Below are positions 8,888 through 18,594 of a stretch of 64,000 nucleotides of DNA, piece by piece (the first letter of the stretch is position 1; each line of letters begins with the position of its first letter). Both the position numbers and the translations under genes were made by a program. A model generated the notes under the pieces. That model searched no databases. It saw only the letters and a list, made by a program, of their open reading frames with translations, and was not told the DNA's origin. Origin of the DNA: Massilioclostridium coli (GTDB lineage Bacteria > Bacillota > Clostridia > Oscillospirales > Ruminococcaceae); NCBI RefSeq assembly GCF_900095865.1, contig NZ_FMIZ01000007.1, positions 1,634,312 to 1,698,311 of the forward strand, read 5' to 3'.

Positions 8888-10024
8888 TTACAACGAACTG
8901 CATTCTAACTTGGAGGTACTCACTCCATATACAGTATTGTTTTTTCCGATAATGCGGCTAACCACAGCCTGGTCTTCAATAGAACCCTTTAACTCTAATT
9001 TCATGTTGTATTTTTGTACCTGTTGGTTGGTCAATAAATAAACATAGTTTCCATCTGTGTCCAAATCTCGGATTTGATCGTTGATTGTCGTCTCCGCTAC
9101 CGTCCCTCCATTGGAATCCAATACTGTTAATTTTTGGTTATCTTTTACTTCTTCCCCCTGCAGCACAACAGTATAGCCCGATGTATTTACATAATATTTT
9201 AAATCTTTTGAAAAATCGTAACTAGAAATCTGGCTTCCATTACCATCCAATGTGACGACCGCAGTATCCGTCACCATCTGTATTTTCCCACTGGATTTGA
9301 CAACAACGGATACGGCCATTCCCTGTTCCATTGTCTGCTTAAAAATTTCCTGCTCTTTATCAAAGTCCAATTTAATCAGCTCTGACTGCATAATACCGGA
9401 CTTCGTGTTTACCGCTGTAAGGACACAGCCTTTCCCTGAACCAGTAAAATCAAGGGAGGTTACCAGTGCTTCTGCCGAATACCATTTATATACTTCCTGA
9501 CCAGTGGAATCATAAACCGTTAGCCGACACTGATAACGGTCATCCTGGGTTATAATCGCTATATTGCCATTGTCCGCAATTTCTCCAAACAGAATTTTTT
9601 GCTCTGTCGATAAATCAAAAATAGTCCCTGATTTATTCGCCACCATAAATTTTGTTCCACTAATATCATAAATCAGGATCCGTTTAGAAGAAGATTTAAT
9701 ACTTGGATTAAAATAACCATGCTGAACGGTTTGCAATGTCCTTCCTTTGGCACTGTATAACATGTATTCTTTATCTGTTAGCAGCGCAACATTACTGCCA
9801 CACATGGTAAAGCCTTTTATAGCATCCCCTTTTAATGAGACAGGAAAACTGGTGTTTTTTTGCTCTGCCACCCCTTGATCTACAATGGAATTTTGATAAG
9901 AACGATATATCATCCATCCGCCAAGAACAATAAAAATAATAAATAAAAAAAACAGCACACGTCTTAACAGAACCTTTTTGCGCCTTTTTTTTCGATAATC
10001 TTCTATGTTCTTAACACGTGCCAT
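8888..10024 (-). CDS. DUF5711-family membrane-anchored beta-propeller-like protein
   Basis: A 378-aa protein with a short basic cytoplasmic N-terminus (YRKKRRKKVLLRR), one transmembrane helix at about residues 24-43 and a large extracytoplasmic domain. The domain is made of repeated beta-strand units with VYDSTGQEVYKW-like blades, consistent with a WD40/PQQ-like propeller. It matches my recollection of DUF5711 proteins of Clostridia. The start has an AAGGAGAAC site. It is followed by cvpA in the same transcription unit. The function is unknown, though a sensor or scaffold at the outer face is plausible. Confidence 0.7.
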   Translation of the reverse strand: MARVKNIEDYRKKRRKKVLLRRVLFFLFIIFIVLGGWMIYRSYQNSIVDQGVAEQKNTSFPVSLKGDAIKGFTMCGSNVALLTDKEYMLYSAKGRTLQTVQHGYFNPSIKSSSKRILIYDISGTKFMVANKSGTIFDLSTEQKILFGEIADNGNIAIITQDDRYQCRLTVYDSTGQEVYKWYSAEALVTSLDFTGSGKGCVLTAVNTKSGIMQSELIKLDFDKEQEIFKQTMEQGMAVSVVVKSSGKIQMVTDTAVVTLDGNGSQISSYDFSKDLKYYVNTSGYTVVLQGEEVKDNQKLTVLDSNGGTVAETTINDQIRDLDTDGNYVYLLTNQQVQKYNMKLELKGSIEDQAVVSRIIGKNNTVYGVSTSKLECSSL

Positions 10025-10224
10025 TTTGTTCTCCTTGTACTAAAATTTTGCTAACCATTTTATATGGTATCAGCAAGGGCACTACATCCTCATAAATGGT
10101 ATTTTGTTTTTACTCATTTTCATTTATGATTCATACTGTCCCTACAGTTTGTATGGTTAATTTTATTTTATTGGATATACATTGCGCTTCCATGAATATA
10201 GTCTTAATATCTTGGTTCATATCG

Positions 10225-10959
10225 TTAATAAAAAATCCGGTTTAAATACAACCCTCGGGCTGGCGCTGTCTTTCCAGCTAAGCTTCTATCCTTCTTTTGG
10301 ATGATTTCTGGAATCTGCTCTGGTTGGATTTTTCCTTCGGATACAAATAACAGTGTTCCTACCATAATCCGCACCATATTATATAAAAACCCATCTCCTC
10401 GAAAAACCAGCTTGATCAAATTTCCTTCTTGCTCTACTCTGGCATCGAAAATCGTCCTAGTTTTATCTTCCACATCGGTATGCAAAGCACAAAAAGCAGA
10501 AAAATCATGGGTTCCTAGCAAATATTGCATTGCTTGCTGAATACGCTCTATCCGAAGTGGATAGCGGTAATGGTATACCATATCCTGCAAAAAAGGGTTG
10601 CCATATTCCGCGTTCCAAATTTGATAAACATATTCTTTTCCTGTACAGCTGTACCGGGCATGAAAATCCAATGGGGCTTCTGAACAACCCAACACCACAA
10701 TATCATCTGGCAGAGAGGTGTTCATTGCCCGCTGTATATTGTTACAAGGAATTTTAGACTCGGTTTTCATATGGAAAAAATATTGGTTGGCATGTACTCC
10801 AGTGTCTGTCCGGGAACATCCGGAAATATCCAGGCGTTTCTGAAAAAGCCTTTCAATACTATCCTGTACTACCTGCTGGACAGTAATTGCATTCTGCTGT
10901 ACCTGCCATCCATGATAACGGCTTCCATTATAAGAAATTTCAAATAAAAGGTTTCTCAT
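10225..10959 (-). CDS. truA: tRNA pseudouridine synthase A
   Basis: A 244-aa TruA that isomerises uridines 38-40 of the tRNA anticodon stem. The catalytic motif GCSRTDTGVHA spans residues 47-57, with the nucleophile Asp52. The RNA-binding NGSRYHGWQVQ segment near residue 11 and the C-terminal GDGFLYNMVRIMVGTL motif are intact. Length is normal. It starts after AAAGGATC and lies nine bases from ecfT, the usual Firmicutes order ecfA1-ecfA2-ecfT-truA. Confidence 0.93.
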   Translation of the reverse strand: MRNLLFEISYNGSRYHGWQVQQNAITVQQVVQDSIERLFQKRLDISGCSRTDTGVHANQYFFHMKTESKIPCNNIQRAMNTSLPDDIVVLGCSEAPLDFHARYSCTGKEYVYQIWNAEYGNPFLQDMVYHYRYPLRIERIQQAMQYLLGTHDFSAFCALHTDVEDKTRTIFDARVEQEGNLIKLVFRGDGFLYNMVRIMVGTLLFVSEGKIQPEQIPEIIQKKDRSLAGKTAPARGLYLNRIFY

Positions 10960-10968
10960 AGTGATCCT

Positions 10969-11781
10969 TTAAAAAAATGATGGTACAAATAAATTTAAAC
11001 AAATAATAGCGGCAATTAATAGCACCATAATAATGTAACATCCGAAATCCACTTTAGAGTATTTCAACTGTTTTAATCTGGTCCTGCCTTCCCCACCATG
11101 ATAGCAGCGGGCTTCCATTGCCATAGCCAGTTCCTCTGCACGTCGGAAAGCGGAAATAAATAACGGAATCAAAATTGGAATCAACGCTTTTGCTCTTTGC
11201 AGCAGATTTCCACTTTCCATATCCGCCCCCCTTGCCTTTTGGGCACACATGATTTTATCCGTTTCCTCAATCAAAGTAGGGATAAACCGCAAAGCGATTG
11301 TCATCATCATCGCTAGTTCATGAACTGGAAAATGGAGTTTTTTCAATGGCCGGAGTAGATGTTCAATCCCATCGGTCAATGAAATCGGTAATGTGGTATA
11401 CGTCAATATGGATGACCCCGCAATCAGACATAAAATCCGGATTGCCATGGTAATTGCGGTTTTAATTCCTTTCCCACTAATGGAAAAAATCCAAAATTTC
11501 ACCAACGGATCGCCCGAAACAAAAAACATGTTTAAAATAGCCGTAAAAATCAAAATTGGAATAATTGGTTTTAAACTTTTTAAAATCATTTTTACTGGAA
11601 TGCGTGCAATTCCATACAAAAATAGTGTAAACCCAATAGTTAAAATATATCCAATTGGATTATCAATCAAAAACAGCAACACGATATAAACAAATGTTAA
11701 GATAATTTTTGTCCTGGGGTCGGCACGATGTACAACCGAATTCCCTGGAAAGTATTGTCCTATGGTAATATCTTTCAGCAT
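10969..11781 (-). CDS. ecfT: Energy-coupling factor transporter transmembrane protein EcfT
   Basis: A 270-aa membrane subunit of the group II ECF vitamin/metal transporters. It starts DITIGQYFPGNSVVHRADPRTK and has five to six hydrophobic helices. Two Ala-Arg-Gly-type coupling motifs are visible: CAQKARGADME near 180 and the later AMEARCYHGG, which contact the EcfA ATPases. The start overlaps the end of ecfA2 by seven bases. No substrate-binding S component is present in the window, as expected for a shared module. Confidence 0.9.
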   Translation of the reverse strand: MLKDITIGQYFPGNSVVHRADPRTKIILTFVYIVLLFLIDNPIGYILTIGFTLFLYGIARIPVKMILKSLKPIIPILIFTAILNMFFVSGDPLVKFWIFSISGKGIKTAITMAIRILCLIAGSSILTYTTLPISLTDGIEHLLRPLKKLHFPVHELAMMMTIALRFIPTLIEETDKIMCAQKARGADMESGNLLQRAKALIPILIPLFISAFRRAEELAMAMEARCYHGGEGRTRLKQLKYSKVDFGCYIIMVLLIAAIICLNLFVPSFF

Positions 11782-12641
11782 AATTCGGTTCCTTTCTTCA
11801 ACGCTCTCAACAATTCTTCTTTTGCCTGTTCTACTGTATAAATATTGGTGTTGACGTCAAACCCTTTTTGGCGCAACTGGTAAAACACCTCAGACAACTG
11901 TGGTACAGAAAGCCCCATTTCTTTGAGCTGTTCTATTTTAGAGAAAACTTCATCCACAGTATCATAGGCAAATAATCTGGAATTGTTCATAACTAAGACT
12001 TTAGAAGCATATTGCGCCACATCTTCCATGCTGTGGGAAACCAACAGGATCGTATTCTGTTCCTGGCGATGATATTCCTGAATCTGCCCCAAAATCTTCT
12101 TCCGTCCTTTTGGATCAAGCCCCGCTGTAGGCTCGTCCAAAATTAACACTTTTGGACGCATGGCAATTACCCCAGCAATGGCTACACGACGTTTCTGTCC
12201 ACCGGATAGTTCAAATGGGCTTTTTTCCATATAGCTTTTAGGCAGCCCGACGAACTCAGCGGCTTCTTGTACCCGTTGGTCAATTTCTTCTTCCGATAAC
12301 CCCATATTTTTTGGACCAAACGCAATATCTTTTGCCACTGTTTCTTCGAATAACTGATATTCTGGATATTGGAACACCAGACCAACCTTAAAGCGGACTT
12401 GGCGCAGCTTGGATTTATCTGCCCAGATGTCCTCCCCATCCACATATACTTTTCCAGAAGAGGGGGCAAGCAGACCATTTAAATGCTGAATCAAGGTGGA
12501 TTTACCAGAACCAGTATGGCCGATTACCCCGACAAACTCCCCTTGTTCAATTTCTAAATTGACATCGTCCACCGCAACTTTTTGTTGTGGTGTTCCTGTA
12601 TTGTAGGTATACACAAGATGTTCTGTTTTAATAATTGCCAC
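11775..12641 (-). CDS. ecfA2: ECF transporter ATP-binding subunit EcfA2
   Basis: A 288-aa ABC ATPase. Walker A GHTGSGKST lies near residue 38, signature LSGGQKRRVAIA near 143, Walker B VLILDEPTAGLDPKG, and the H-loop SHSMED follows. The C-terminal extension of ECF ATPases is present. The start is set to the GTG at 12641, eight bases after GGAGG, four bases past the ecfA1 stop; the longer reading lies inside ecfA1. It forms the heterodimer with EcfA1. Confidence 0.9.
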   Translation of the reverse strand: MAIIKTEHLVYTYNTGTPQQKVAVDDVNLEIEQGEFVGVIGHTGSGKSTLIQHLNGLLAPSSGKVYVDGEDIWADKSKLRQVRFKVGLVFQYPEYQLFEETVAKDIAFGPKNMGLSEEEIDQRVQEAAEFVGLPKSYMEKSPFELSGGQKRRVAIAGVIAMRPKVLILDEPTAGLDPKGRKKILGQIQEYHRQEQNTILLVSHSMEDVAQYASKVLVMNNSRLFAYDTVDEVFSKIEQLKEMGLSVPQLSEVFYQLRQKGFDVNTNIYTVEQAKEELLRALKKGTELC

Positions 12642-12645
12642 CGTC

Positions 12646-13488
12646 TTAACCCTCCAATAACTTTGATAAGATTGCCACACATTGCTGCTCTGTCAATACA
12701 TCTTCCGGTACATCAAAGCCATCTTTGCGCAGCTCATACATGAGTTCAGTTACTTGAGGGACATCCAACCCCACCTGTTTTAATTGTTCTACGTGGCGGA
12801 ATACCTCGTTTGGCGTTCCATCCAATAAAATCTCTCCATTGTCTACCACAACCACACGGTTCGCTAAAACCGCTTCTTCCATGTAATGGGTAATATGGAC
12901 AATGGTTGTCCCCAATTCACGGTTTAACTTTTGGATTGTTTCCAGCACTTCTCGCCGCCCTCTTGGGTCCAACATAGCAGTAGCTTCATCCAATACAATA
13001 CAATCCGGCTGCATAGCGATAATCCCGGCTATCGCAACACGCTGTTTCTGTCCGCCGGACAACTGATGTGGGGCACGGTTGCGGTATTCGTACATTCCCA
13101 CCGCCTTGAGGGAATAATCTACCCTACTTCTGATTTCTTCCGGTGGTACTCCTAAATTCTCAGGGGCAAACGCCACATCTTCTTCCACTAAGGTGGCTAC
13201 AATCTGGTTATCTGGATTTTGAAATACCATGCCAACCCGCTGACGCACGTCAAACACCAATTCTTCCTGAGAAGTATCAATTCCCTCCACATATACTGTA
13301 CCGCTGGTAGGGATCAATATGGAATTAAAGTGTTTGGCAAGGGTGGATTTTCCAGAACCATTGTGCCCTAAAACAGCTATAAATTCCCCTTTACGGATTG
13401 AAAGGTTCATCTGTTTTAGCACCTGGGTATTTTGTTCTTCCCCTTGGTATTCAAAACACAAATCTTTTGTTTGAATCATTTCATTCAT
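12646..13488 (-). CDS. ecfA1: ECF transporter ATP-binding subunit EcfA1
   Basis: A 280-aa ABC ATPase. Walker A GHNGSGKST is at about residues 41-49, Q-loop VFQNPDNQIV, signature LSGGQKQRVAIA, Walker B CIVLDEATAMLDPRG, and H-loop THYMEE. The DEAT Walker B and the NPDNQ loop are features of EcfA1. It is the first gene of the ecfA1-ecfA2-ecfT-truA operon, with an AGGAGAAC site before the ATG. Confidence 0.92.
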   Translation of the reverse strand: MNEMIQTKDLCFEYQGEEQNTQVLKQMNLSIRKGEFIAVLGHNGSGKSTLAKHFNSILIPTSGTVYVEGIDTSQEELVFDVRQRVGMVFQNPDNQIVATLVEEDVAFAPENLGVPPEEIRSRVDYSLKAVGMYEYRNRAPHQLSGGQKQRVAIAGIIAMQPDCIVLDEATAMLDPRGRREVLETIQKLNRELGTTIVHITHYMEEAVLANRVVVVDNGEILLDGTPNEVFRHVEQLKQVGLDVPQVTELMYELRKDGFDVPEDVLTEQQCVAILSKLLEG

Positions 13489-13557
13489 AAAGTTCTCCTA
13501 GTTGAACTCCTGTCCGCCTGAAAAGCCAGGTCGGGCGGTTTTGATTGTAACATTTAT

Positions 13558-14424
13558 TCAGATTTCATTTACCGCGATCGCAGTAGAACCGCAAGGCAAC
13601 ACAAAGCCAGAATTGCTCACTGGTAACCCGATTTCATCCGCTGTAATAGAACGGAACCGGGTTCCCACTGTTGTTCCCAACAGATAGCTCATAACAGAAG
13701 GGGATAACCCTGTGGTATAAGAATTTAACGCAAAGAAAAGTGGCTGGTCGGATAATACCTGGGAACACAGGTTGAGCAAATCATAAATTTTATCTTCCAG
13801 TTTCCAAACTTCACCGCCTGGCCCTCTTCCATAAGAAGGTGGGTCCATAATAATGGCATCATATTTTCTGCCACGGCGGATTTCCCGCATCACAAATTTT
13901 TCACAGTCATCAATAATCCAACGGATTGGCCGATCAGACAACTTGGATAAAACGGCGTTTTCCCTTGCCCAAGAAACAATCCCTTTTGAGGCGTCTACAT
14001 GGCAAACAGAAGCTCCCGCTGCTGCGCAGGCAAGGGTTGCCCCACCGGTATAGGAAAACAGGTTTAATACCTGGATTGGCCGCTCACTTGACTGAATGAG
14101 TTCCCGAAAATAATCCCAGTTAACAGCCTGTTCTGGAAATAGTCCCATATGTTTAAAGCCAGTGGGTTCTATTTTAAAACGCAACCCTTTATAAGAGATT
14201 GTTTTTGGGGATTGAATGGGCTTTAAAAATTCCCAGGAGCCGCCCCCACTATTGGAACGATGATAATGAGCATGTATCTGGTTCCAGGAAGGATGCTGAT
14301 GTGGAGTATGCCAAATCACCTGTGGATCTGGACGAATAAAGAACTCTTTCCCCCAACGCTCTAATTTTTCTCCGTTGGAAGTATCTATAATTTCATAATC
14401 CTTCCAATCCGCTGCAACTCTCAT
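13558..14424 (-). CDS. Class I SAM-dependent methyltransferase (RlmI-like C-terminal domain)
   Basis: A 288-aa protein. The SAM-binding motif I reads VLNLFSYTGGATLACAAAGA (about 119-138), followed by the acidic VDASKG motif, and motif IV is MDPPSYGRG. This combination matches COG1092-type rRNA m5C methyltransferases of the RlmI/RlmK class, but the N-terminal PUA domain is missing, so the target is uncertain. The second ATG (14424) is chosen because GGGAG is seven bases before it and only one base before the first ATG. Confidence 0.75.
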   Translation of the reverse strand: MRVAADWKDYEIIDTSNGEKLERWGKEFFIRPDPQVIWHTPHQHPSWNQIHAHYHRSNSGGGSWEFLKPIQSPKTISYKGLRFKIEPTGFKHMGLFPEQAVNWDYFRELIQSSERPIQVLNLFSYTGGATLACAAAGASVCHVDASKGIVSWARENAVLSKLSDRPIRWIIDDCEKFVMREIRRGRKYDAIIMDPPSYGRGPGGEVWKLEDKIYDLLNLCSQVLSDQPLFFALNSYTTGLSPSVMSYLLGTTVGTRFRSITADEIGLPVSNSGFVLPCGSTAIAVNEI

Positions 14425-14446
14425 CTGCATACTCCCTTCTTACTCA

Positions 14447-15796
14447 TTAAATTCTGGACTCGATTAAAGATACAATTTCCTTTGCGATATTTGTAATTTC
14501 CTGATGGTCTTTTCCTTCTACCATCACACGGATAATTGGTTCTGTACCGGATGGACGGACTAAAATTCTACCATCTTTCCCTAAGGCATCATCCCTATCC
14601 GCAATCATCTGTTTTAAGTCTTCATCTTGATTAAATTTATCTTTCGCTGCTGCGTCCGCTTGTACGCTCAACAGTACCTGTGGGAATCGTTCCATAATAG
14701 AAGCCAGCTCAGACAAAGATTTTCCTGTGCGTTTCATAATGCTCAGCAATTGTACTGCAGAAAGTTGTCCATCCCCGGTAGAAGCATAATCGCTAAAAAT
14801 AATATGTCCGGATTGTTCCCCACCTAACACATGGCCATTTTGACGCATATTTTCCAGTACATAACGGTCGCCTACCTTGGTAGCGACAGTCTTGATACCC
14901 TCTTTTTCAGTAAAGTGGAAAAAGCCTAGATTGGTCATTACAGTAACTACCGCAGTATCATTTGCTAGGCAGCCACGTTCTTTCATATCCTTAGCGAAAA
15001 TGGCAATCATTTTATCGCCATCTACGTCATCACCATTTTCGTCAATCGCAAGGCAACGATCCGCATCTCCGTCAAAGGCAACTGCAGCCTGACAGTTATG
15101 TTCCATCATATAGACACGTAAACTTTCCATATGAGTAGAACCACAACGGTCGTTGATATTTTCCCCGTTTGGTTCCGCATGGATAATCACTGGATCCGCA
15201 CCTAAACTGCGGAACAATAAATCAGCGGTTGTGCTGGCGCTGCCATTCGCGCAGTCCACAGCAATCCGTAACCCTTTCAAATCCCCATCAATACTGCTTG
15301 CAATGTGGTTGACATAGTCATGGACAGCGGAACGGCGCTGGAACACTCTACCCAATTCTACCCCTTGTTTCAATGGAATTTGATCAGGGGTGTCCAAAAT
15401 TAAAGCTTCAATCTCATTTTCAATCTCATCAGACAGTTTATAGCCTTGGTTATTAAAAATTTTAATTCCATTAAATTCCACCGGATTATGGGATGCAGAA
15501 ATCATAATCCCAGCGTCACATCCATATTTTCCCACCAAATAAGCAACTGCGGGGGTAGGAATTACACCGATTAAGGTGACATCCGCACCTACAGAACATA
15601 AGCCAGCTACCAGTGCAGCTTCCAGCATTTTAGATGAAATACGGGTATCCCGCCCAATCAAAATCATTGGCTTTTCTTCTTGGCTATGCCGTGTCAATAC
15701 CACTGCCGCAGCACGTCCAATCTGCATTGCTAATTCACAGGTTAACTCGGTATTCGCGATTCCTCTCGCACCATCTGTTCCAAATAAACGACCCAT
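14447..15796 (-). CDS. glmM: Phosphoglucosamine mutase
   Basis: A 449-aa enzyme that converts glucosamine-6-phosphate to glucosamine-1-phosphate for UDP-GlcNAc and peptidoglycan. The phosphoserine motif ISASHNP holds Ser102. The metal loop FDGDADRC, the sugar-binding GGEQSGHI and the phosphate-binding RPSGTEPIIRVMVE motifs are all present in order. Length is normal. AGGAGAG precedes the ATG. It lies 22 bases from the methyltransferase gene and about 36 bases from ruvB. Confidence 0.95.
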   Translation of the reverse strand: MGRLFGTDGARGIANTELTCELAMQIGRAAAVVLTRHSQEEKPMILIGRDTRISSKMLEAALVAGLCSVGADVTLIGVIPTPAVAYLVGKYGCDAGIMISASHNPVEFNGIKIFNNQGYKLSDEIENEIEALILDTPDQIPLKQGVELGRVFQRRSAVHDYVNHIASSIDGDLKGLRIAVDCANGSASTTADLLFRSLGADPVIIHAEPNGENINDRCGSTHMESLRVYMMEHNCQAAVAFDGDADRCLAIDENGDDVDGDKMIAIFAKDMKERGCLANDTAVVTVMTNLGFFHFTEKEGIKTVATKVGDRYVLENMRQNGHVLGGEQSGHIIFSDYASTGDGQLSAVQLLSIMKRTGKSLSELASIMERFPQVLLSVQADAAAKDKFNQDEDLKQMIADRDDALGKDGRILVRPSGTEPIIRVMVEGKDHQEITNIAKEIVSLIESRI

Positions 15797-15832
15797 ATGT
15801 AATCTCTCCTATTCGAATAATCCATTTTCTAT

Positions 15833-16867
15833 TTATATTAATGTTTGCTGTCCATCCTGGCTGATTCCAAGATGCTGGTACGCCAATGAGGTGACACATC
15901 TTCCACGAGGAGTACGGGACAAAAAGCCCAACTGCATCAAATAAGGCTCATAAACATCCTCAATAGTAACCGCTTCTTCCCCCAAAATAGCAGCTATGGT
16001 TTCTAACCCAACTGGTCCACCATTGTAGTTTTTAATCATGGTAGTTAGCATCCGGCGGTCCAATGGCTCCAGACCAAGTTCATCAATCTCTAATTTTTGC
16101 AGGGAGGAATCTACAATTTTTTTGGTAATCACGCCATCTCCCAACACCTGGGCAAAATCACGAACACGTTTTAGTAAACGGTTGGCGATACGAGGCGTAC
16201 CACGAGAACGCTTTGCCAGTTCCAAAGCCCCATCCCTTTCACAAGGAATTTCCAGCAGGCTGGCGCTCCTCATAATAATTTCCGAAAGCTGTTCTTCATT
16301 GTAAAGTTCCAGCCGTAAAATAACGCCGAATCGGTCACGCAACGGAGCGGTCAATTGTCCCGCACGGGTTGTAGCCCCTACCAGTGTAAATTTTGGCAGG
16401 TCAATGCGGATAGAGCGGGCAGCAGGCCCTTTGCCTATGATAATATCCAACGCATAGTCTTCCATGGCTGGATACAATACTTCTTCTACCGCCCTGGAAA
16501 GCCGGTGGATCTCATCAATAAACAACACATCATTTTCATTCAAGTTGGAAAGCAACGCCGCCAAATCCCCTGGTTTTTCAATAGCTGGGCCCGAGGTGAC
16601 ACGGATATTGACGTTCATCTCGTTGGCGATAATCATAGACAAGGTGGTTTTTCCAAGCCCAGGAGGTCCGTATAACAAGACATGGTCCAAAGGCTCCCCA
16701 CGTTGGCGGGCCGCTTCAATATAAATACTCAAATTTTCTTTTGCTTTGTCCTGGCCAATATATTCTTTTAAGGTTTTCGGACGCAACGTAAACTCTACAT
16801 CCATATCTTCTGGAGAAAAATCCGGTGTAGTAATCCGGCTTTCAAAATCCGTTTCACGGTCAAACAT
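15833..16867 (-). CDS. ruvB: Holliday junction branch migration helicase RuvB
   Basis: A 344-aa AAA+ motor of RuvAB. Walker [10 protein letters not shown] has Lys73, Walker B is LFIDEIHRL, sensor 1 GATTRAG and the arginine-finger segment LRDRFG are present. The C-terminal winged helix ends in [12 protein letters not shown]. The annotated ATG lies 14 bases after a perfect AGGAGG, a little further than usual. The third gene of ruvC-ruvA-ruvB. Confidence 0.95.
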   Translation of the reverse strand: MFDRETDFESRITTPDFSPEDMDVEFTLRPKTLKEYIGQDKAKENLSIYIEAARQRGEPLDHVLLYGPPGLGKTTLSMIIANEMNVNIRVTSGPAIEKPGDLAALLSNLNENDVLFIDEIHRLSRAVEEVLYPAMEDYALDIIIGKGPAARSIRIDLPKFTLVGATTRAGQLTAPLRDRFGVILRLELYNEEQLSEIIMRSASLLEIPCERDGALELAKRSRGTPRIANRLLKRVRDFAQVLGDGVITKKIVDSSLQKLEIDELGLEPLDRRMLTTMIKNYNGGPVGLETIAAILGEEAVTIEDVYEPYLMQLGFLSRTPRGRCVTSLAYQHLGISQDGQQTLI

Positions 16868-16888
16868 ACTGATGTTCTTTTCCTCCTT

Positions 16889-17506
16889 TTATCGAATGGT
16901 AGCCAATGCTTTTAATCCAACCCGAATCATATCTTCTACAGAAGTTGACGGGTCAATTCCAGCGAGTGCCTGGGCAGCTTCTGATTTAGAATATCCTAAC
17001 ACCACTAATGCGCTAATAGCTTCCGCCGCATTTCCAGCATTAGTAGGCAGTTCAATTTCTTTTCCAGCTACTACACTACTGGATAACTGCTCTTTAGAAA
17101 TTTTATCTTTCAACTCCAACACAATTCGTTGTGCTGTTTTTCCACCAATCCCTTTGGATTTTGTTAAAGATTTGCTGTCACCAGAAGCAACACACAGCGC
17201 AAATTGGGATGGGGTTACATTGGATAAAATAGATAATGCTGCCTTTGGCCCTACGCCGGAAACAGAAATCAACATCTTAAAGCAGCGCAATTCTTCCTGG
17301 TCATAGAATCCAAACAGTTCCAGTGCGTCTTCCCTGACATGAAGATAGGTATATAAGGTAACAGATTCCCCTATTTTCGGGCACTGGGAAGCCGTTGTAA
17401 AGGTAGTTTTTATCTCGTACGCAATCCCATTACATTCTACCGCAACAATAAAATAAGCGTCTACAGGTTGAGAAACCACTAGGTTCCCTGAAATACTATA
17501 AATCAT
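16889..17506 (-). CDS. ruvA: Holliday junction DNA-binding protein RuvA
   Basis: A 205-aa protein with the three RuvA domains: an OB fold starting MIYSISGNLV, the helix-hairpin-helix region with SGVGPKAALSIL and KGIGGKTAQRIV, and the flexible C-terminal domain (ISALVVLGYSKSEA) that contacts RuvB. AAGGAGAG precedes the ATG. It lies between ruvC and ruvB with short gaps. Confidence 0.95.
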   Translation of the reverse strand: MIYSISGNLVVSQPVDAYFIVAVECNGIAYEIKTTFTTASQCPKIGESVTLYTYLHVREDALELFGFYDQEELRCFKMLISVSGVGPKAALSILSNVTPSQFALCVASGDSKSLTKSKGIGGKTAQRIVLELKDKISKEQLSSSVVAGKEIELPTNAGNAAEAISALVVLGYSKSEAAQALAGIDPSTSVEDMIRVGLKALATIR

Positions 17507-17524
17507 TTCGACTCTCCTTCCCCC

Positions 17525-18025
17525 TTAGTAACGGGCACCGTACTGTGCTAGACGGGAACCAGCGGAATGAGCGTGGCAGATAGCAATTGCCAAAGCGTCC
17601 GCTGTATCATCCGGTTTAGGCACAGCCTGTAAATGCAGAAGCCTCTTGGTCATCTCCATCACCTGGGTTTTTACCGCTTTTCCATATCCTACAACCGATT
17701 GTTTTACCTGCAAGGGAGTATAATGATAGCATGGAATTTGATGTTGGGTGGCACAAAGGAGGATTACTCCCCTCGCCTGAGCAACATCAATAGCGGTTTT
17801 CTGGTTGGTAGTAAAGAAAAGCTTTTCCATTGACATGGCATCCGGCTTATGTATCGTTAAAATCGAATCCAATTCCTGATGGATCGTTAGCAAGCGCTGC
17901 TCAAATGGCATCCCCGCTTTGGTAGTAATGGCACCATAATCCAAAGTGGTAAAACGGGAACGTTGATAATCCACAACACCCCAGCCCACAATGGCGTAAC
18001 CGGGGTCAATTCCGATAATTTTCAT
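17525..18025 (-). CDS. ruvC: Crossover junction endodeoxyribonuclease RuvC
   Basis: A 166-aa Holliday junction resolvase starting MKIIGIDPGYAIVGWG. The RNase H-fold acidic residues are visible: Asp7, the Glu in MSMEKLFF (about 66), and the DDTADALAIAICHAH pair near the C-terminus. The second ATG (18025) is chosen because AGGAG sits six bases before it and directly abuts the first ATG. An extended -10 promoter lies upstream. Confidence 0.94.
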   Translation of the reverse strand: MKIIGIDPGYAIVGWGVVDYQRSRFTTLDYGAITTKAGMPFEQRLLTIHQELDSILTIHKPDAMSMEKLFFTTNQKTAIDVAQARGVILLCATQHQIPCYHYTPLQVKQSVVGYGKAVKTQVMEMTKRLLHLQAVPKPDDTADALAIAICHAHSAGSRLAQYGARY

Positions 18026-18138
18026 TGACATCTCCTATCTCTAAGGGAGAAATTTGTGAATTTTACTAAAATACACTTTCAGTCCTTTGTGTGATTTACC
18101 CGAGAAATCCTCAGTTTACACAAAACTCTATTCGTTTT

Positions 18139-18167
18139 ATTATAGCATAAATCAAAATAGCCCGCAA
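18139..18167 (-). promoter_or_regulatory. Promoter of the ruvCAB operon
   Basis: On the minus strand TTGCGG (18162-18167), a 17-base spacer and TATAAT (18139-18144), preceded by TATGC as an extended -10. No LexA/SOS box was recognised nearby. Confidence 0.65.
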
Positions 18168-18594
18168 TGATTTTACGCTGGGTTTTAATTTTTTGTTACA
18201 ATTATTTTGATTTTTTACCTATTATTTTCATTAGAAAAAAGATGATAAAATTGACAAAAAATTCAGAAAATAAATCTACTGTTATAATGGATTCTTAAAT
18301 AATTGTCTATATTCTTTCTAACTAAAAATTCCCAATATATCATTCAATATTACAAAAACTCTTGACAACAATAAAAATTTGATAGTAAACTTAAGTTATA
18401 ATAATTGGAAAATATGTTTTCTATGACAGGTTATCAATAGTGCATACTAGTTTACTATTACAGTGGGCATAATAATAAACTACAATCCTTTCGACATCAA
18501 AGGTTTACTGCCCATAATGAAAAAATATTTTTAAATGTTTCATAGGAATATAGCACTAACACTATATGCTTTTATTGATCTATCATAATAGGAG
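18168..18594. other. AT-rich intergenic region with a possible folded RNA segment
   Basis: No gene is seen. Two TTGACA boxes each have a TATAAT much further downstream than a promoter allows, so no confident promoter is called. Near the right end TGGGCA (18464-18469) can pair with TGCCCA (18509-18514) around an inner CCTTT/AAAGG hairpin (18487-18503). Whether this is a leader element or chance is not clear. Confidence 0.35.

Noticed and set aside
13505..13545. Hairpin with T run between the methyltransferase and ecfA1 genes as a terminator
   Set aside because: The T run is on the plus strand while both flanking genes are on the minus strand, and the stem is short; not supported as a terminator for either.
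18363..18410. TTGACA followed by TATAAT before the 18595 gene
   Set aside because: The spacer is 29 bases, far outside the 16-18 range. A second pair nearby (TTGACA near 18253) also has a spacer that is too long.
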